Source: Microcebus murinus (Eukaryota > Chordata > Mammalia > Primates > Cheirogaleidae). From it: a DNA stretch of 64,000 nt. Position 1 is the stretch's first letter. The number at the start of each line of letters is the position of its first letter. The notes under the pieces are model-generated. The model saw nothing but the letters and a program-made list of their open reading frames with translations, was not told the DNA's origin and did not search any database. The translations under genes and the position numbers were made by a program. This document shows, one piece after another, positions 47,371 to 60,800 of the stretch. The DNA lies in assembly GCF_040939455.1 (NCBI RefSeq), contig NC_134106.1, forward strand, positions 74,903,001 through 74,967,000, in the 5' to 3' direction.

Positions 47371-47700
47371 GGCCAAACCAGGTGGCTCACACCTATAATC
47401 CTATCACCAGGGAGGCCGAGGTGGGAGGATCACTTGAGGTCAGGAGTTCGAGACCAGCCTCAGCAAGAGTGAGACCCCGTCTCTAGTAAAAATAGAAAGA
47501 AATCAGCTGGGCAACTAAAATAGGAGCAAAAAATTAGCTGGCCATGGTGGCACACACCTATAGTCCTAGCTACTTGGGAGGCTGAAGCAAGAGGAACGCT
47601 TGAGCCCAGGAGTTTGAAGTTGCTGTAAACTAGACTGATGCCACTGCACTCTAGCCCGGGCAACAGAGTTTTTTTTAACTCTAGTTAAAAAAAAAGAAAG
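47371..47700 (+). mobile_element. Alu SINE, strepsirrhine type, with palindromic tail
   Basis: 'aaccaggtggctcacaccta' to 'ctctagcccgggcaacagag'. The middle 'aaatcagctgggcaactaaa' is again strepsirrhine-like. It abuts the poly-A of the preceding Alu. The 9-mer 'aaatcaata' precedes it (47362-47370) and follows it (47701-47709). The usual A-tail start is replaced by a T8...A9 palindrome at 47669-47695. Confidence 0.95.
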
Positions 47701-47764
47701 AAATCAATACAGGCTTCTATGACTTGGGCTATGTAAAAAATAAAAAGAAAGGAAGGAAGAAAGA

Positions 47765-49404
47765 AATCAATAATAAAGAGATAGTCCCAACTCATGTGTT
47801 TGAAAACTCATTCACTCCTAAATAACTCAGAGGTTGAAGTGGAAAAGATAATAGAAATTTATTTGAAATTGACTGATAATAAAATATTATGTATCAAAAC
47901 TGTGAAGGACAACTAAAAGAATATCTAGAGGTAAATTTGTAATCTTAAATGAATTCGTTTTAAAAACATGAGCACTTTAAAGTACATGAGCTGAGTGCTC
48001 AAAATAAAGATTATACGGAACTTCCTTAATGTGACAAAATATATCTATCAAAAATGTACAGTAATTGTTATAATTGATGGTGAAACCTTGGAAGCACGCC
48101 CATTGATATCAACAAGACAAGGATGTCCGTTATACTTCCATCATCAGGATTTTGGAAGCCATATTGAAGGCAACAGAACAAGCAAAACAAATAAAGAGAA
48201 TAATAATTGACAACAAATAGCAAAAATGTTTTTATTTGTAGGAAATATGATAGATAATCTACATAGAAAATTTAAGAGAATCTTCAAATAAACTATTCAA
48301 ATAGCAATAGAGTCTGGCAAATATATTGGATATAAGATCCATACACAAAAATTAGTGCCATTTTAATGTATTGGTGATACCCAGTTGGAAAATATGACAG
48401 AAAAAAGATCTCATTTATACTAACAACTAAAGCTATAAAATATTTCTGTATACATTTAATAAAATATGTGCAAGTTGTTTTGGTTTTGATTTTTTTGTTT
48501 GCTTGTTTTTGGAGAGGACATAAATACTGCTAAAGGACATTAAAGAAAAATAAGAGTAAGTTGAGTGGTTCACCACGTTCTTGAATGGAAAAACTAGACT
48601 TGATTTAACAAAGATGTCAATCACTTCCTAATTATTCTCTAAATTCAATATAATTCCATCCCAAATTTCAAAGAATATCTTTTTTTTGTGAAATTTGACC
48701 AGCTGATAACCATCAAGACTAATTATAAAGTTATAATAATTAAGATAGTGGGATATCAATATGGAGATAGCAAATAGATCCATAGAAAATTAGTGAACTC
48801 AGAAACTGACCCATGCATATACAGAAATTTGGTATACAACAGAAGGGTCTTCACAGATCGATAAAAAGAGGGGGTAGACTCATTCCAGAAATAATAGGTT
48901 ACCCACACAAGAATAATAAAATTAGATAGTCACATCAATACACACCTAAAAATAAATCCTAGGTTGACTAATACCTAAAGCAACAACTTTAAATAATTCA
49001 GAATGTAGAAGACTATATGAACTCAGAATAATAAATTATTTTTTTACACTAGATACAAAAAGCCAAACCTTAATGCAAAAATTAATAGACTACTTGGTAT
49101 AATAAACAGGATTACATTAAAATTTTTAAAAAATTACTCACAAAAATGTTAAATGCCAAGCCTGAAGCAGATATTCAGATATTTGCAATGCAGTCATATA
49201 ACTGATGAAAGGTCAGAATCCAGAATATATGAACGTCCAAAAATCAATGGGAAAAAAACAAATGGCTCAGTGGAGAAAAAAATGGACAAAGGACACAAGT
49301 CACTGATGAGGCAACCCATATGGCAGATGAACATGTGACTAGATGGTCAACCTCTTAGTAATCAGATAAATACAAACCCAAACAATGAAGAGATACCACC
49401 GCTG
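47765..49404 (+). mobile_element. L1 ORF2 fragment, decayed
   Basis: ORF2 text in order: 'actgtgaaggacaactaaaa', 'atatcaacaagacaaggatg', 'tggatataagatccatacac', 'tccatcccaaatttcaaaga' and 'cagatatttgcaatgcagtc'. Many stops. Interrupted at 49405 by an LTR-like repeat. Confidence 0.9.
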
Positions 49405-49790
49405 CGTTGGTCAGGGTTCTCTGGAGAAGCAGTGTGCATATGCAGAGAAAGATGCTTATTTTAAGGAGTTGTCTCAGTGAGGTGGAAGCTGGCATGGCCA
49501 AAATCTGCATTGTAGGCTGGCGGGCTGGAGACCCCGAGAGAAGCCAGTGCTGCAGTTCAGGTCGGAAGCCAACAGGCCAAAGACCCCAGGAAGAGTCAAT
49601 GCTGCAGATGGCATCTGAAGGCCAATTGCTGGAGAATTCCCTCTTGCTGGGGGAGGTCAGCCGTGTGTGCTCTTTAGGCTTTCAGCTGATTGGATGAGGC
49701 CCACCCACATTCTGGAGGGTGATCTGCTTGACTCAAAGCCCATCAGTTTAGACATAAATCTCATCTAGAAACACAGAAACATCCCAGCCA
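49405..49790. mobile_element. LTR-like medium-reiteration repeat inside the L1
   Basis: 'ggtcagggttctctggagaa', 'ctgattggatgaggcccacc', 'cacattctggagggtgatct' and 'gcttgactcaaagcccatca' form a familiar mammalian interspersed repeat. I recall it as an old LTR but cannot name the family with certainty. Confidence 0.6.
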
Positions 49791-50490
49791 AGATGATCCT
49801 TAAAATCAACCACAAAAAAATTCCTAAATGCATCATACTGGCCAAAGTGTTTGTCTGCCAGAACCAAGTGTTGACACAAATGGCAAGCGTGAGGGGTTCA
49901 TACCGTGCTGGTGGGAGTGGAGAGTCGGGCCACCCCTTTGGAGGACAGGGATGCAGACTGCAGAGAACCTCACACCTGCACACAAGCATTCACTCCATCA
50001 TTGACGGCAGTAGTGAAAAGTTTGAAAAGGAACTAAAAAGCCATCAACAGGAACTAGATAAATTAATTGTGATAACTTTCATACAATAGAATATTACACA
50101 GCAATTAAAATCAAGGAGTGACAGCAACATGTATCTGCATGGACACATCTAAAACCAAGGGTGAGTGACAGAACCTAGTTTCAGGATGATGTATACAGCA
50201 AGATAGATGCCATAAAATTAAAAAAAACTTAAAAAACAATACTATGTATTATTTATGGATGAACACCATAGAACAATCTAAAAACATGCTTGAGAGTAAT
50301 GCACGCTAAATTCAAGGTCGTAGCATCTCTCAAAAGGAGGCCTCCAAGCTGTGTCTGTTATGCCTTATGTATATTTTAAGGCCTGAAACACACACGGCAA
50401 AATACTAAGATCTGATGAAGCCATGCAGGTGTATGACTTGGCTATTTTCCTATTTGTACTTGCTCATGTGTGTAAATATTTCTCCAAAGA
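49791..50490 (+). mobile_element. L1 ORF2 end and 3' UTR, continuation
   Basis: 'cataccgtgctggtgggagt', 'catacaatagaatattacac' and 'tgcatggacacatctaaaac' are L1 3' phrases. It ends near 'tgtgtaaatatttctcc'. Same L1 as 46988-49404. Confidence 0.85.
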
Positions 50491-51221
50491 AGAGCACTGA
50501 ACGCTCAGTGTGTCTGGTGAGCCGCTGCAGTACAGCTCCGCGCAGGAGTGGGGAATAGGACTGTTTGGAAGAGCTAAGTGCTCGGAAGGCCAGCCAGGCT
50601 GCGACGCCAGGACAGAGGAGAATGAGGTGCTCTTGGGTCCCGGCGATGATCCACAGTGAGCAGCAGCACCGCCGGAGCCCCGGGATGTCACAGAAGGTCA
50701 AAACCCAGGAGTGACAGATGCAGCAAACCCCCATGTGGTATGCTGGGCAGTGGAGGCTCGGTGCAAAGTACCATAGGACCCCTTTCCAGCTGGATGTGGT
50801 CAATGTTGGGGGACCTTTTATGGAGGCCTTGGGGGCCATGGTGATTGCCATACAGTGCGGCAGTACTTTTCTCCAGAGAAGGGTTGGCCCATATCCACTC
50901 AGGTGGATCCCGTTCCCCTCCCTAGAGACCTGGAGAGAGAAAGATTTGAGTCCCTCGTGTGGGCTGACCCTCAAGGCCCCAGCACTGAAAACCCAAAGGG
51001 GTATCATGTGTTTTCTGCCAAGAGTTGGCCAATGTTGAATTGCCTTTGTCTGTTTTTTTTTTCTAGCAACCTCTGGCCTCACCTGGCACTCTGAATGGCC
51101 CTCACCTGCAGAGATGGTGACAGCAAAGTAGCAGTGATGTGGGAGGAGGCCGTGGAGACAGGAGGCAGATTTCAAGCCATGAGACTGGCCACCTTTTGCC
51201 CTGAGGTTAGTTATGCTTTGC

Positions 51222-51252
<31 letters not shown>
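50491..51252. other. Unidentified sequence ending in a poly-A run
   Basis: About 735 bp matching no repeat I know, directly followed by 26 A residues (51227-51252). A 241-codon open frame runs on the minus strand (50450-51175), but its end codons lie in L1 sequence. The poly-A could mark an old retrocopy or an L1-mobilised sequence. No AATAAA is seen just upstream and no target duplication is evident. Confidence 0.35.
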
Positions 51253-52659
51253 GCTTTTATTAAAAAAAAATAAAAAGTGTTTGGCAGCACAAAATATTAT
51301 CAACGTATTTCTTAGATGGGGTTAAGAGGTGAGAAGAGGACTGTGGTGGGGGCTGCAGGTCCCCAGGACCATTCCTAGGATCTGAAGGCACTGGTGGGGG
51401 GCACTGCCGGGGTGTCAAGTAGGAGGTCACTTGGAAGGGACAAAATCAGTGACCTCTGTGTTCATCTCCAACCTCTGCAGGTGGAGGAGGTGACATGGTG
51501 GAGTATTGAGATGCCTTTTCTTAAAGTGTGTAGTCTTTGCTCAGTCAGGAGGGAGGTGAAGGAAGCCAGCCACGCCAGCTGTCTCTACCTTTCTGGTGAC
51601 ACTCGCTGGTCCCTGGGGCTGCCTCGCACTCTGCTGGCATGGCCTTCACCCAAGGCGGGGAGGGCTGGGGAGGCAGCTGCCCACCCGACGTGCGTTGAAG
51701 GGTTTCAAACAACAACTCATTATTTCTTATTGTAAAGCAGTGGATTCTGTCTGTTTTGTGAGCAGCAAGTCTGGATAAAGTGGGTGTCCCCTGGGAATGA
51801 GGGCCAACACCAGGAACGGGAGCCTCCAGATGAGCCAGACAGACCTTAGCCTTGCCCTGCCATAGTCTAGTCGTTATCGATTAGAAGGTGGACATCAGAT
51901 AAACTGAGAGGGACAGCCCCCGCCGACGTCCAGACACAGGCCGCCCTCTGCCCTCGCCTCTGCGGTGTCAGCTCTGCGGAATTTCTGAAACAACATAAAC
52001 CTCGAGGTGTGACTCAGCAGAACTCACAGGACTATTTGAAGGACAAAGCGGCTGATGTTAGGAAATGGCTTTGAGTCTGGAAACAGAGAAGCTGGCTGGC
52101 CTTTCGGCTGGGGAGGAAGGTCAGGAGAGCTTCTCTGGGCCCTTTCCAACAGATGGGGAGAGCCAGAGAAGTGACAGAAGCCAGCTAATGAGACATTGGT
52201 AACGTCCCGTGCCGGGGACCAGAGGGATGCTGAGCTTAAATAAGAGAAGTGTGTGACGCATCCGAGGTGTGCACCAGAGCTTTGCAGAAGCCACCCAATG
52301 CCCCCGCAGAAACCCGGGTGGGAGACAGAAACTCTCATTCCAGAGAGCCGCCCCCAAGCCTGGGGTTCTGGGCCTTCCACAAAAGTGGGTGTGGACAGAG
52401 GGAGCTCCTCTCTGCCCCCACGTCCCCTCTGGCTTTTGTCCTGGCCTCAGTGTCACCAATAGCTAGAGGCAGCCAATCCTGCATGGGAGGAAACTGACAT
52501 TTTCAATATTACTACACCATTCCCTCCATGTGCCATTTTAGTTCAATGTGTGCATTGAAATTTATTTCATAGATAAGATTTCAAATATATTTTCATGAAA
52601 AGACCACTGTAACAACCACACCTGCTCGGTATCAAAAGTCTCTTTTGGGCCAGGCGCGG
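51253..52659. other. Unique sequence, no recognised feature
   Basis: GC-rich. No exon, RNA gene or repeat recognised. Confidence 0.35.
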
Positions 52660-52845
52660 GGCTGTGGGCTCCAGCCTATGTAATCTCATGGAACGAGCTC
52701 TTACCCACGTGGTAAGGTCGCCATTTTCACAGACGAGGAAACTAAGGCTCAGCGCTCAGGCTAACATTTTTAATCCAAATGACACAGGAAAGTAAGTGCA
52801 AAGCCAAATTTTAGTCCAAAGCTGTCCTTTTCACAGCACCCTAGC
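52660..52845 (-). repeat. MIR SINE
   Basis: 'cgccattttcacagacgagg' then 'aaactaaggctcagcgctca' then 'ccaaattttagtccaaagct' is a reverse MIR from core to 5' half. Confidence 0.85.
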
Positions 52846-53589
52846 AATAGAAGTGAACATCCATTGTAAATTTGAGAATACAGAAATTAAATATCAGCTG
52901 TTTAAATAGAATCATACATTAGCATGAAAATAGGAATTGTGTTTTATACTCTTTTACGTGTCTTGAAAGCACCTCACTGAAAAAGAGCAAATTAGGAAAA
53001 TGAACAAATAGGAATAAGTCGCAGCCCCCAGTAGAGGGGCTGGGAGGACCCAGTCTTGGCTCTGAAGAGAGTTTTAAGGGGACAGGGTCCAAGGGGTGGC
53101 CCTTTTCTTTCATCTGAGTCTCTTCAAATTCGGCCTTTGTTCACTAAAGCCTGACAGCTTTGCAAGTACTGTCCATTTAGCTAGGAGCCATAGTGTATTT
53201 TGATTTTATTTATTTGGTCACCTTTTCTCTAGTTGATCCATACTTTATTCCTGTGGTCAGAGATCTGCTTTTCACTTTGGGGACTTACTTACAATTTTCT
53301 TTGTATTATGACATGGCCATTTGTTCTCTGGTTTTAAATTGTATATATGTACACACACACATATATATTTATTTATTTATTTATTCATTTAATCATTCAT
53401 TCATCCCATTTATTATGCCCTTCCAAACCTCTGCATTTTCCAAATGCCTGGACACACTCATTCTCGTGCCATCTAAGGGTTATTCAACTCATTGCTCTTC
53501 AACATCTTGAGATTGAAGAACCACTCACACCCAGCCCTAATCTCTTTTACTTAATTCCTCTGTCACTCGAGTGGTTTCATCCTTTTGTC
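52846..53589. other. AT-rich unique sequence with (ATTT)n
   Basis: A TA/ATTT/ATTC simple repeat lies at 53340-53405 (CA, then ATTT, then ATTC units). The rest shows nothing recognised. Confidence 0.5.
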
Positions 53590-53668
53590 CTTAGAAAGTT
53601 TGATGTTGTTACTTAGTCTCCTGAAGCCTCTGTTTCCCCATCTGTAAAATGGCAATAATAATGCCTGT
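53590..53668 (+). repeat. MIR SINE fragment
   Basis: 'ctgaagcctctgtttcccca' followed by 'tctgtaaaatggcaataata' is MIR core. Confidence 0.85.
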
Positions 53669-54905
<1,237 letters not shown>

Positions 54906-55225
54906 ACAGAATCTCTGATTATTTCTCTAAAAACAAAAGGAGAAGAAAGAGGGAGACCTGGTGTTCCACATTTCTGCTTCCCTGTGAGTGCCACTGGTGG
55001 GGCTCACGTTCATGGTTTTATGGTCTAAAGGGAGCAGTTGCTCTCCAGACCTCTTGGGTGCCTCGCTTGTTACGCTTTGTCCTCTTCGCAGAGGTGCTCT
55101 GGGGAGGAGGGAACGGTGCCTCCAGCACGGCCCTCTGTGGGCCCCCCAGAGGCCTCTGTCTGAACCAGTGGGCTTGAAATGCACGGGGGCCTCACGGGAA
55201 TCGCCGTGGAGCACTGTCTCGGTGT
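54906..55225. other. Unique sequence between two LTRs
   Basis: No recognised feature. Confidence 0.3.
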
Positions 55226-55568
55226 CTCAGGCTGCTAAGACAGAATACGATGAAGTAGGTCCCTCATACAGAGCAGAAGTTAATTCTCACAGTTCTGGAG
55301 GCCGGGAAGTCCAAAGCAAAGTGCTGGCAGATTCAGTGTCTGGGCCTGCTAAGTAGTTCACAGACAGCTGTCTCCTTGCTGCGTCCTCACATGGGAGAAG
55401 GGGCGAGGCAGCTCTCTGGAGTCTCTTTGATCTGGGCACTGACCCCACCCATAAGGCTCCACCCTCAGGACCTAAAAAGCCCCAAAGGCCCCACCTCCTA
55501 GTACCATCCTACTGGGGGTTGGGTTTCAACAAATGAATGTGCAGGCACAAACGTTCAGTCTATAGCAA
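55226..55568 (-). mobile_element. MaLR/MLT-type solo LTR
   Basis: 'tctcacagttctggaggccg', 'ggaagtccaaagcaaagtgc', 'ccttgctgcgtcctcacatg', 'caaaggccccacctcctagt' and 'aacgttcagtctatagca' are in canonical reverse order. Well preserved. Confidence 0.9.
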
Positions 55569-55654
55569 GTGTCTACTGTACCAAACCCCACGCCTGTCTG
55601 GGGGGAGTGCTGGGATGCCAAGATACACTGGGCCTGGGCTCCACAGCAAGGCAG

Positions 55655-55775
55655 TGTGGTGGCTGAGAGGTCAGAGGGTCAGTCTGTCGAGGTCCTGTGC
55701 TGTCATCAGCTGAGTGACTGTGGGGCAGTTATTGCCCTTCCTGAGCTTCAAGGTCCAAAGGTTCTTAAGTAAGAG
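55655..55775 (+). repeat. MIR SINE fragment
   Basis: 'gtgtggtggctgagaggtca' then 'agctgagtgactgtggggca' then 'ccttcctgagcttcaagg' follows MIR order with the core decayed. Confidence 0.6.
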
Positions 55776-57029
55776 ACAGTGTCTGTGAAGCCCACGGACT
55801 CATGCCGGAGTCTGAGCCTCCAGAGTGCTCCATCAGCAGCAGGCACTCCCAGTGCTGTTGCAGGGATACCTCTGAACCCACACTCTCAACCTCGCCCAGC
55901 CCGGAGCCTGGGCCCAGGGGGCCTGGCTGCTGACCCGAGCACATGTCTATCGCGGCTCACGGGAGACTCTCATGCGCCCCAGTGGCTGGGAACCACTGCT
56001 CTTGAGAGTGATGGGATGAGGAAACGTGCTTAGGTGCAGGCGGATGCTGGGCCAGGGTGGTCTCCCTGTTGGCCAACTCTCCTAGCACCTAGGACAGGAG
56101 AGTGGTCCGGATGGAGGGGCTAGTTTTAAGTCCTGGCCATCTCTTTATGCTTTCATACTTTATTCCTGCCTCCTGTCACCCTTCTCGGGGATGACTCACC
56201 TGGCCACTTCCTCCTGGCTGGAGAAATCATTTAAGGGGAAATTGCTAAGGGGTGGATCTAAAGTTACCTTCAGCTGTTGAAAGCCTCTTATTGTCACCAT
56301 CATTTGCTACCAGCCCTCCACCCCTCACCCACCCCTACCCCTCAGAAGTAGCTCCACTGCCTCTTGGAGATTCCCTCCTCCGGGGGTTCACTCAGACAAC
56401 CCCACCCAGCCCTCAGCTGCCCCGGGCCGCTGGCATGCACTCAAGGACGTGCTACCATCTGTGTAGTGTGACAACAGGTTTGGGATTCCTTGGATGAGGA
56501 AGAGATGAGTCCCCCATGAGGTGGAGCCAGTGAAGGGTCGTCATCAGCTCTGAGTCATTCTGAAATACTCAGAGTACACCTCTGTTTTTATTTTACCTTT
56601 ATGAATTAGTGGTGATTTTTATGCCATTGCAAAAAAAAGAGGGATGCTCTGTTTCACAATATATAGAGCTGGTTTCACACACGTGTGGACGGCCCTGCAT
56701 GTTCCCGACAGCTACAAAGCACAGGCACACACACCCCCTTGCCCTGGGAAGCTGGAGGAGACAGGTTTCCTCTCCCCAGGATCAGCAACCACACACTGGA
56801 GGGTAAGTCGAGGCCTGTTTCACACGGCACCTCCCAACCTAGCACAGAGCCTCACTGTGTGCTAGTTCAGTGACTATTTTTTGAGATCAAACACCTGCCC
56901 AGGACCCCGGTCTGCTGCCTTCTTGCTCAGAGCCTGCATCTCAGCTTCCTCAGTAGTAATGAAAAAGGAAGCCAACCCCGACCTGTAGAAATAGTCTATT
57001 TCCTCAATTCCAAGGCACACAATTGTTCA
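55776..57029. other. Unique sequence, no recognised feature
   Basis: No exon or repeat recognised. An A-run lies at 56631-56639. Confidence 0.35.
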
Positions 57030-57200
57030 AATTTTAATTATTTTGAAATCAGGATGTGTCTTACAATTAGTTGGTACACTACATGTGCTGTTTCTTTTTT
57101 TCTGTCCTTTTTTTTTTTTTTTTCGCTCCCTACAAGCTGTTCTTAAAACAATGGTGTGTCTTACAATTGATGACATCTTAGAATCAGAGAAAATTGTACT
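57030..57200. mobile_element. Possible Tc1/mariner-type MITE (Kanga-like)
   Basis: 'gatgtgtcttacaattagtt' and 'ggtgtgtcttacaattgatg' are two related phrases about 120 bp apart, separated by a poly-T run (57107-57123). 'gtcttaca..gatg.catctta' resembles Kanga elements as I remember them. Weak. Confidence 0.3.
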
Positions 57201-60064
57201 TAAAATCACAGGGTAGCAGTTTGGGGTCCACCCATGTCAGACTTCTAGAAGCCATTGTGAAACTGTGTTTCGTTCTGCTTTAAATGTCTGCTGGTGAGAA
57301 CTCAGGGCCACCGGGTTCCTAGATCCCCACAGTCCCCCGGCCGTGCCCAGAGCATGCGGCAGACAAGGAAGAGCGCGGTGTGGTTGCTGCCCAGTGTGGC
57401 CGACCGTGCCAGCCTTGCCACTGGCTTTGTACTGTTCACTCCTGAATTCATACAGACGGCTGCCAGCAAGGAGAGGTGATCTCAGGACACACAGGCCTCT
57501 GCTAGGCCTTAGAATATTCCGGAAGTCAGTGGCCAGAGTTGTATCAGGCCAGACGGGACACATATGGCAATACAATTACAGAGAAGCCAGCGAGGCCCGG
57601 TCGCATGAGGAACCAGCATTGTGAGCAGGCTGAGGTCTGGGTGCTGGCTGTGTCCTACACAGCCGTGTCCCCCAGAGTGCATTCCTCACCATCTGCTCCC
57701 TCAAGATACCCCTTGAAAAATATGCATTCCACAGTCACAAAAGGCTGAAAACTGCTGTGTGACCTGTCACCCTCTTGGAAAGCCATAATACATCAAAGGC
57801 TCTGAGAAGTCCTGCAGTAAAGAAACCTGATGAACTTTTATTTAATGTTTTCCAAACTTGTTTGATCACAGAACCCTTTTATTCTAGTAACACCTTACAC
57901 AATCTGAAGATAAGAATTTTCTGCAGAACAGCCACTGGTTACCGGGCCTGTCTTGCATAGAACGGTTAGGAACTGGGGGTCAGTTTCAAAATCTCCCTAG
58001 CTGACCGTGGCAAGACGAACACTGAGAGAGGATAAGTGAGGGGCAAGACCATAGGAGAGATTCTTTCTGGGGTCCCAAAGCATGGCCTGGGCATGGAAAT
58101 ACTTGGGGGCGCCACCTGGCCGCTGGCCTCTTCTGGGAAGTTGGCTTTGGTTGCCCCAGGTGTCCCCAGGGCAGTAGTTGCCAGGACTGGTCTGACAGGT
58201 GTGCAAGCCAGTGGGTGTGCCCAGCACAGTCTTGGCACGTGGGCCCAGTTGTTTTTGGAAGGGTCTTCTCTTAAACAGGAACTCACACACTCAGAAACAA
58301 CAGGCAAACACGAGGCTGGACTGGTCCCCGAGGGTACTTCTGTGCTCCTCCTGCACACCCAGGGAAGCTCCTGCGGAACCAGAGCCACCGGGCATGGGGT
58401 ACGGAGCCAACAGGAAGAGGTGGCACTTTCTGAATTCAGGAAACACAGGTGCTGCTTGGGGCTCTCTGGAGATGTCAAAGGGAAAATGGTGGAAAGTACC
58501 AGCCGTGAACTGAGCCCTAGGTGCCCACCGGCCGTAGCAGGACAAACAGTGCTTGCCACAGAGTGGTAAGTGGCTGTGCGGCGCCCATGAGCAGAGAGAG
58601 CTGGAGGGGAGAGAGAGGTCCGGCGAAGGGTGCAAATCTACCTGCCGCACCCACCACCTCCAGCGAGTGCAAGGGTGCGGCCCTGCAGAGGGAGCACTGC
58701 CTGGTGCAATAAGTCCCCGAGGTCACATCCTCAGTCCTTGCCATGACATCAGGGATGCAGGGAAAGAGCAGCCCGGTGGTTCATGAAAATTGAGTGAAGG
58801 AATCGAGACAAACTCGCTAAGTTCTGCAGGGTGGAAGAACTCCACACATGACAGAGGGGACCGCCGGCCACCAGCACAGCAAAAGCAAAGGCACAGAGGT
58901 GGGACAGTCAGGGTTTGCTCAGAGCACACCTTGGGCTGGAGGGACGAGTGGTGCACTGGAGTCCCGGGAGACAGTGGCCACAGACAGCAGGATGAGGAGT
59001 TTGAATTTGTTGTTAGAGAAATATCTTTGTATTGGATACCATGCCAGGCAAGGTGTCTTGGCTTCAAGAAGCCAGCAGTCGGGGGGAGCCGTCAAGTGCT
59101 GGTTGGGGGTTGAGAGATGATGAGGGGGTGGGTGCCGGACAGATGAGGGGGAAGAGGGAGCATGTGGGTGAAAGGCTTGGGGCAGCAGCAGCAGTGTTCA
59201 TGGATGGGTGTGGCTGTGGGGGACGCCCATGAGCAGAGTGAGACGAGGTGGGGAGACAGAAGTCCAGCGCTTGGCCTGGGCACTCGGGTCAGAGGAGTGA
59301 GCAGAGGATCTGGTGTTAGGGCTCCCAGTATGACTGAGCTTTGCATAGAGCAGGTGGACCAGCCATGGCCCACATACAGTATTCCACTCGTAGACGTGTT
59401 TTCCTGTCCTGCTCAGTGCTTTTTAAGAGCAAGAAAACTTGCACAGATAACTAGATTTCTCTAGACAAGTGGAAAGGCCTGGCCTTCCTGGGCCTGCACC
59501 TGGCAGCACTGCCAGGCTGCTCCTGCAACTCCTGGCTATTCAGCTGGCTGCAGCCCCCACCCTCCCTAGCGGCTCTCACCCAGGAGGCTTCACTCTGGTC
59601 CACTGACATCCCCTGCCTGGGCCTAGGGGCACTTGAGTTTGCAACCTGGGTGCAGACGTGGTGTGCACAGGAGGGAGCCAGCTGGGGGTGGAAATGCAGC
59701 TCGCACCCACACCCGTGCTCCCTGGCATGTGTTTGTCCCAGGAGGGGCTCCCTTCTCCATGTGCACAGAGGCACCATACAGGCTGAAAAGAGCCCACCCT
59801 GCCTGCAAATTCTCCCAGAGGTGTGTTTCTCCACATTTTCCATTGGCCATGATGCACTATGTCACCCATGAGAAGGAAACCAGCTTGGGAGCTGGGAGCA
59901 AGAGGAGACTCATTCTCAGACACGATCATCCAGATACACACTCTAAAAAAATGTGTATCTAGATGCCAGTAGCCAATAAAGGTCAGCTTTGGGAAACAAA
60001 GTAAGTGTCTAATTGAGCCATTTAAAACAGGGAGAAGATCTTAATTGGTTGCAACTGCAGGTAT
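57201..60064. other. Unique GC-rich sequence, no gene found
   Basis: Open frames of 197 codons (57966-58559, minus) and 177 codons (58036-58569, plus) lie over each other on opposite strands. That is typical of stop-poor GC-rich DNA rather than two genes. No domain recognised. Confidence 0.4.
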
Positions 60065-60200
60065 AATCATTTGCAGCACACGAGGATTTTCCTTTTGAAC
60101 CTCAAGGCAATCAAGTGTAGCAGCTATTTTTATTTCCCTATTTTGCAGATGAGGAAATGGAAGCTTACAGAGCTTAAGTGAGTGACCTCAGGCCATTGCA
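60065..60200 (-). repeat. MIR SINE
   Basis: 'cctattttgcagatgaggaa' followed by 'atggaagcttacagagctta' and 'gtgagtgacctcaggcc' is reverse MIR. Confidence 0.85.
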
Positions 60201-60224
60201 TTTAATCTTACGAATAATATTAAC

Positions 60225-60350
60225 AGTCACAGTCCTGTCTGGGGCAGGCTGAGAACTTCACACACATTTGCTCATTTAATCCTAACCCCACGAGAGAGTG
60301 GCTGCTGTTCTTCCTTCTTTCCAAGAAGACTGAGGCCTAGAAGGGTCTGG
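60225..60350 (-). repeat. MIR SINE, second copy
   Basis: 'cacacatttgctcatttaat' then 'cctaaccccacgagagagtg' then 'aagactgaggcctagaaggg' is another reverse MIR just downstream of the first. Confidence 0.8.
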
Positions 60351-60650
60351 GTGGACTCAAAGCTCATGTTCCTCGCCACAAAATGAGACATCCCCGTTAG
60401 TAAGGCAAAATCAGTCTACATAAATATGGAATTAAAACCCAGTTCTTCAGTCTGGAATCTGTTACTATTATTCCTGCTATTCCTACTTCATTTTTAGCAT
60501 TGAACTCTTGGTACCTTGAGCTGAAATGGTTCACGCAGGACACATCATTAGGAAACTCCAAAATCTGAGCATTAACCCGAGTGTTCGTGATGAGCAGAAG
60601 TCTGTGCCTTTTCTACGAGGCAGCCCAGCGCTGTGTCCATCCCTGGCCAG
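60351..60650. other. Unique sequence, no recognised feature
   Basis: Nothing recognised. Confidence 0.3.
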
Positions 60651-60800
60651 TGAGAGGGTTAAGCTCTGGCCTGAGTCAGTAAGACCTGGGCTCCAGGGGT
60701 GTGACCTTGGGCCTGCCACTCACCTCTCAAGGCCTCCCCTGCCTCCTCTGGGACAAGAGCACGGCCACAGCCCCTGCTTTGCAGCTGCAAGATCCCAGGA
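60651..60800 (+). repeat. MIR SINE, diverged
   Basis: 'gacctgggctccaggggtgt' then 'gaccttgggcctgccactca' then 'cctctcaaggcctcccctgc' follows MIR core order with the 'cagtttcc' part decayed. Confidence 0.6.

Noticed and set aside
51045..51065. Strong polypyrimidine tract plus AG as a real splice acceptor
   Set aside because: No coding continuation or matching donor was seen. Such sites are common by chance in T-rich DNA.
53440..53540. Possible MER5 fragment ('gattgaagaaccactcacac')
   Set aside because: Too short and diverged to distinguish from chance.
57966..58569. Two long open frames on opposite strands
   Set aside because: Mutual overlap in stop-poor GC-rich DNA, with no recognisable protein in either.
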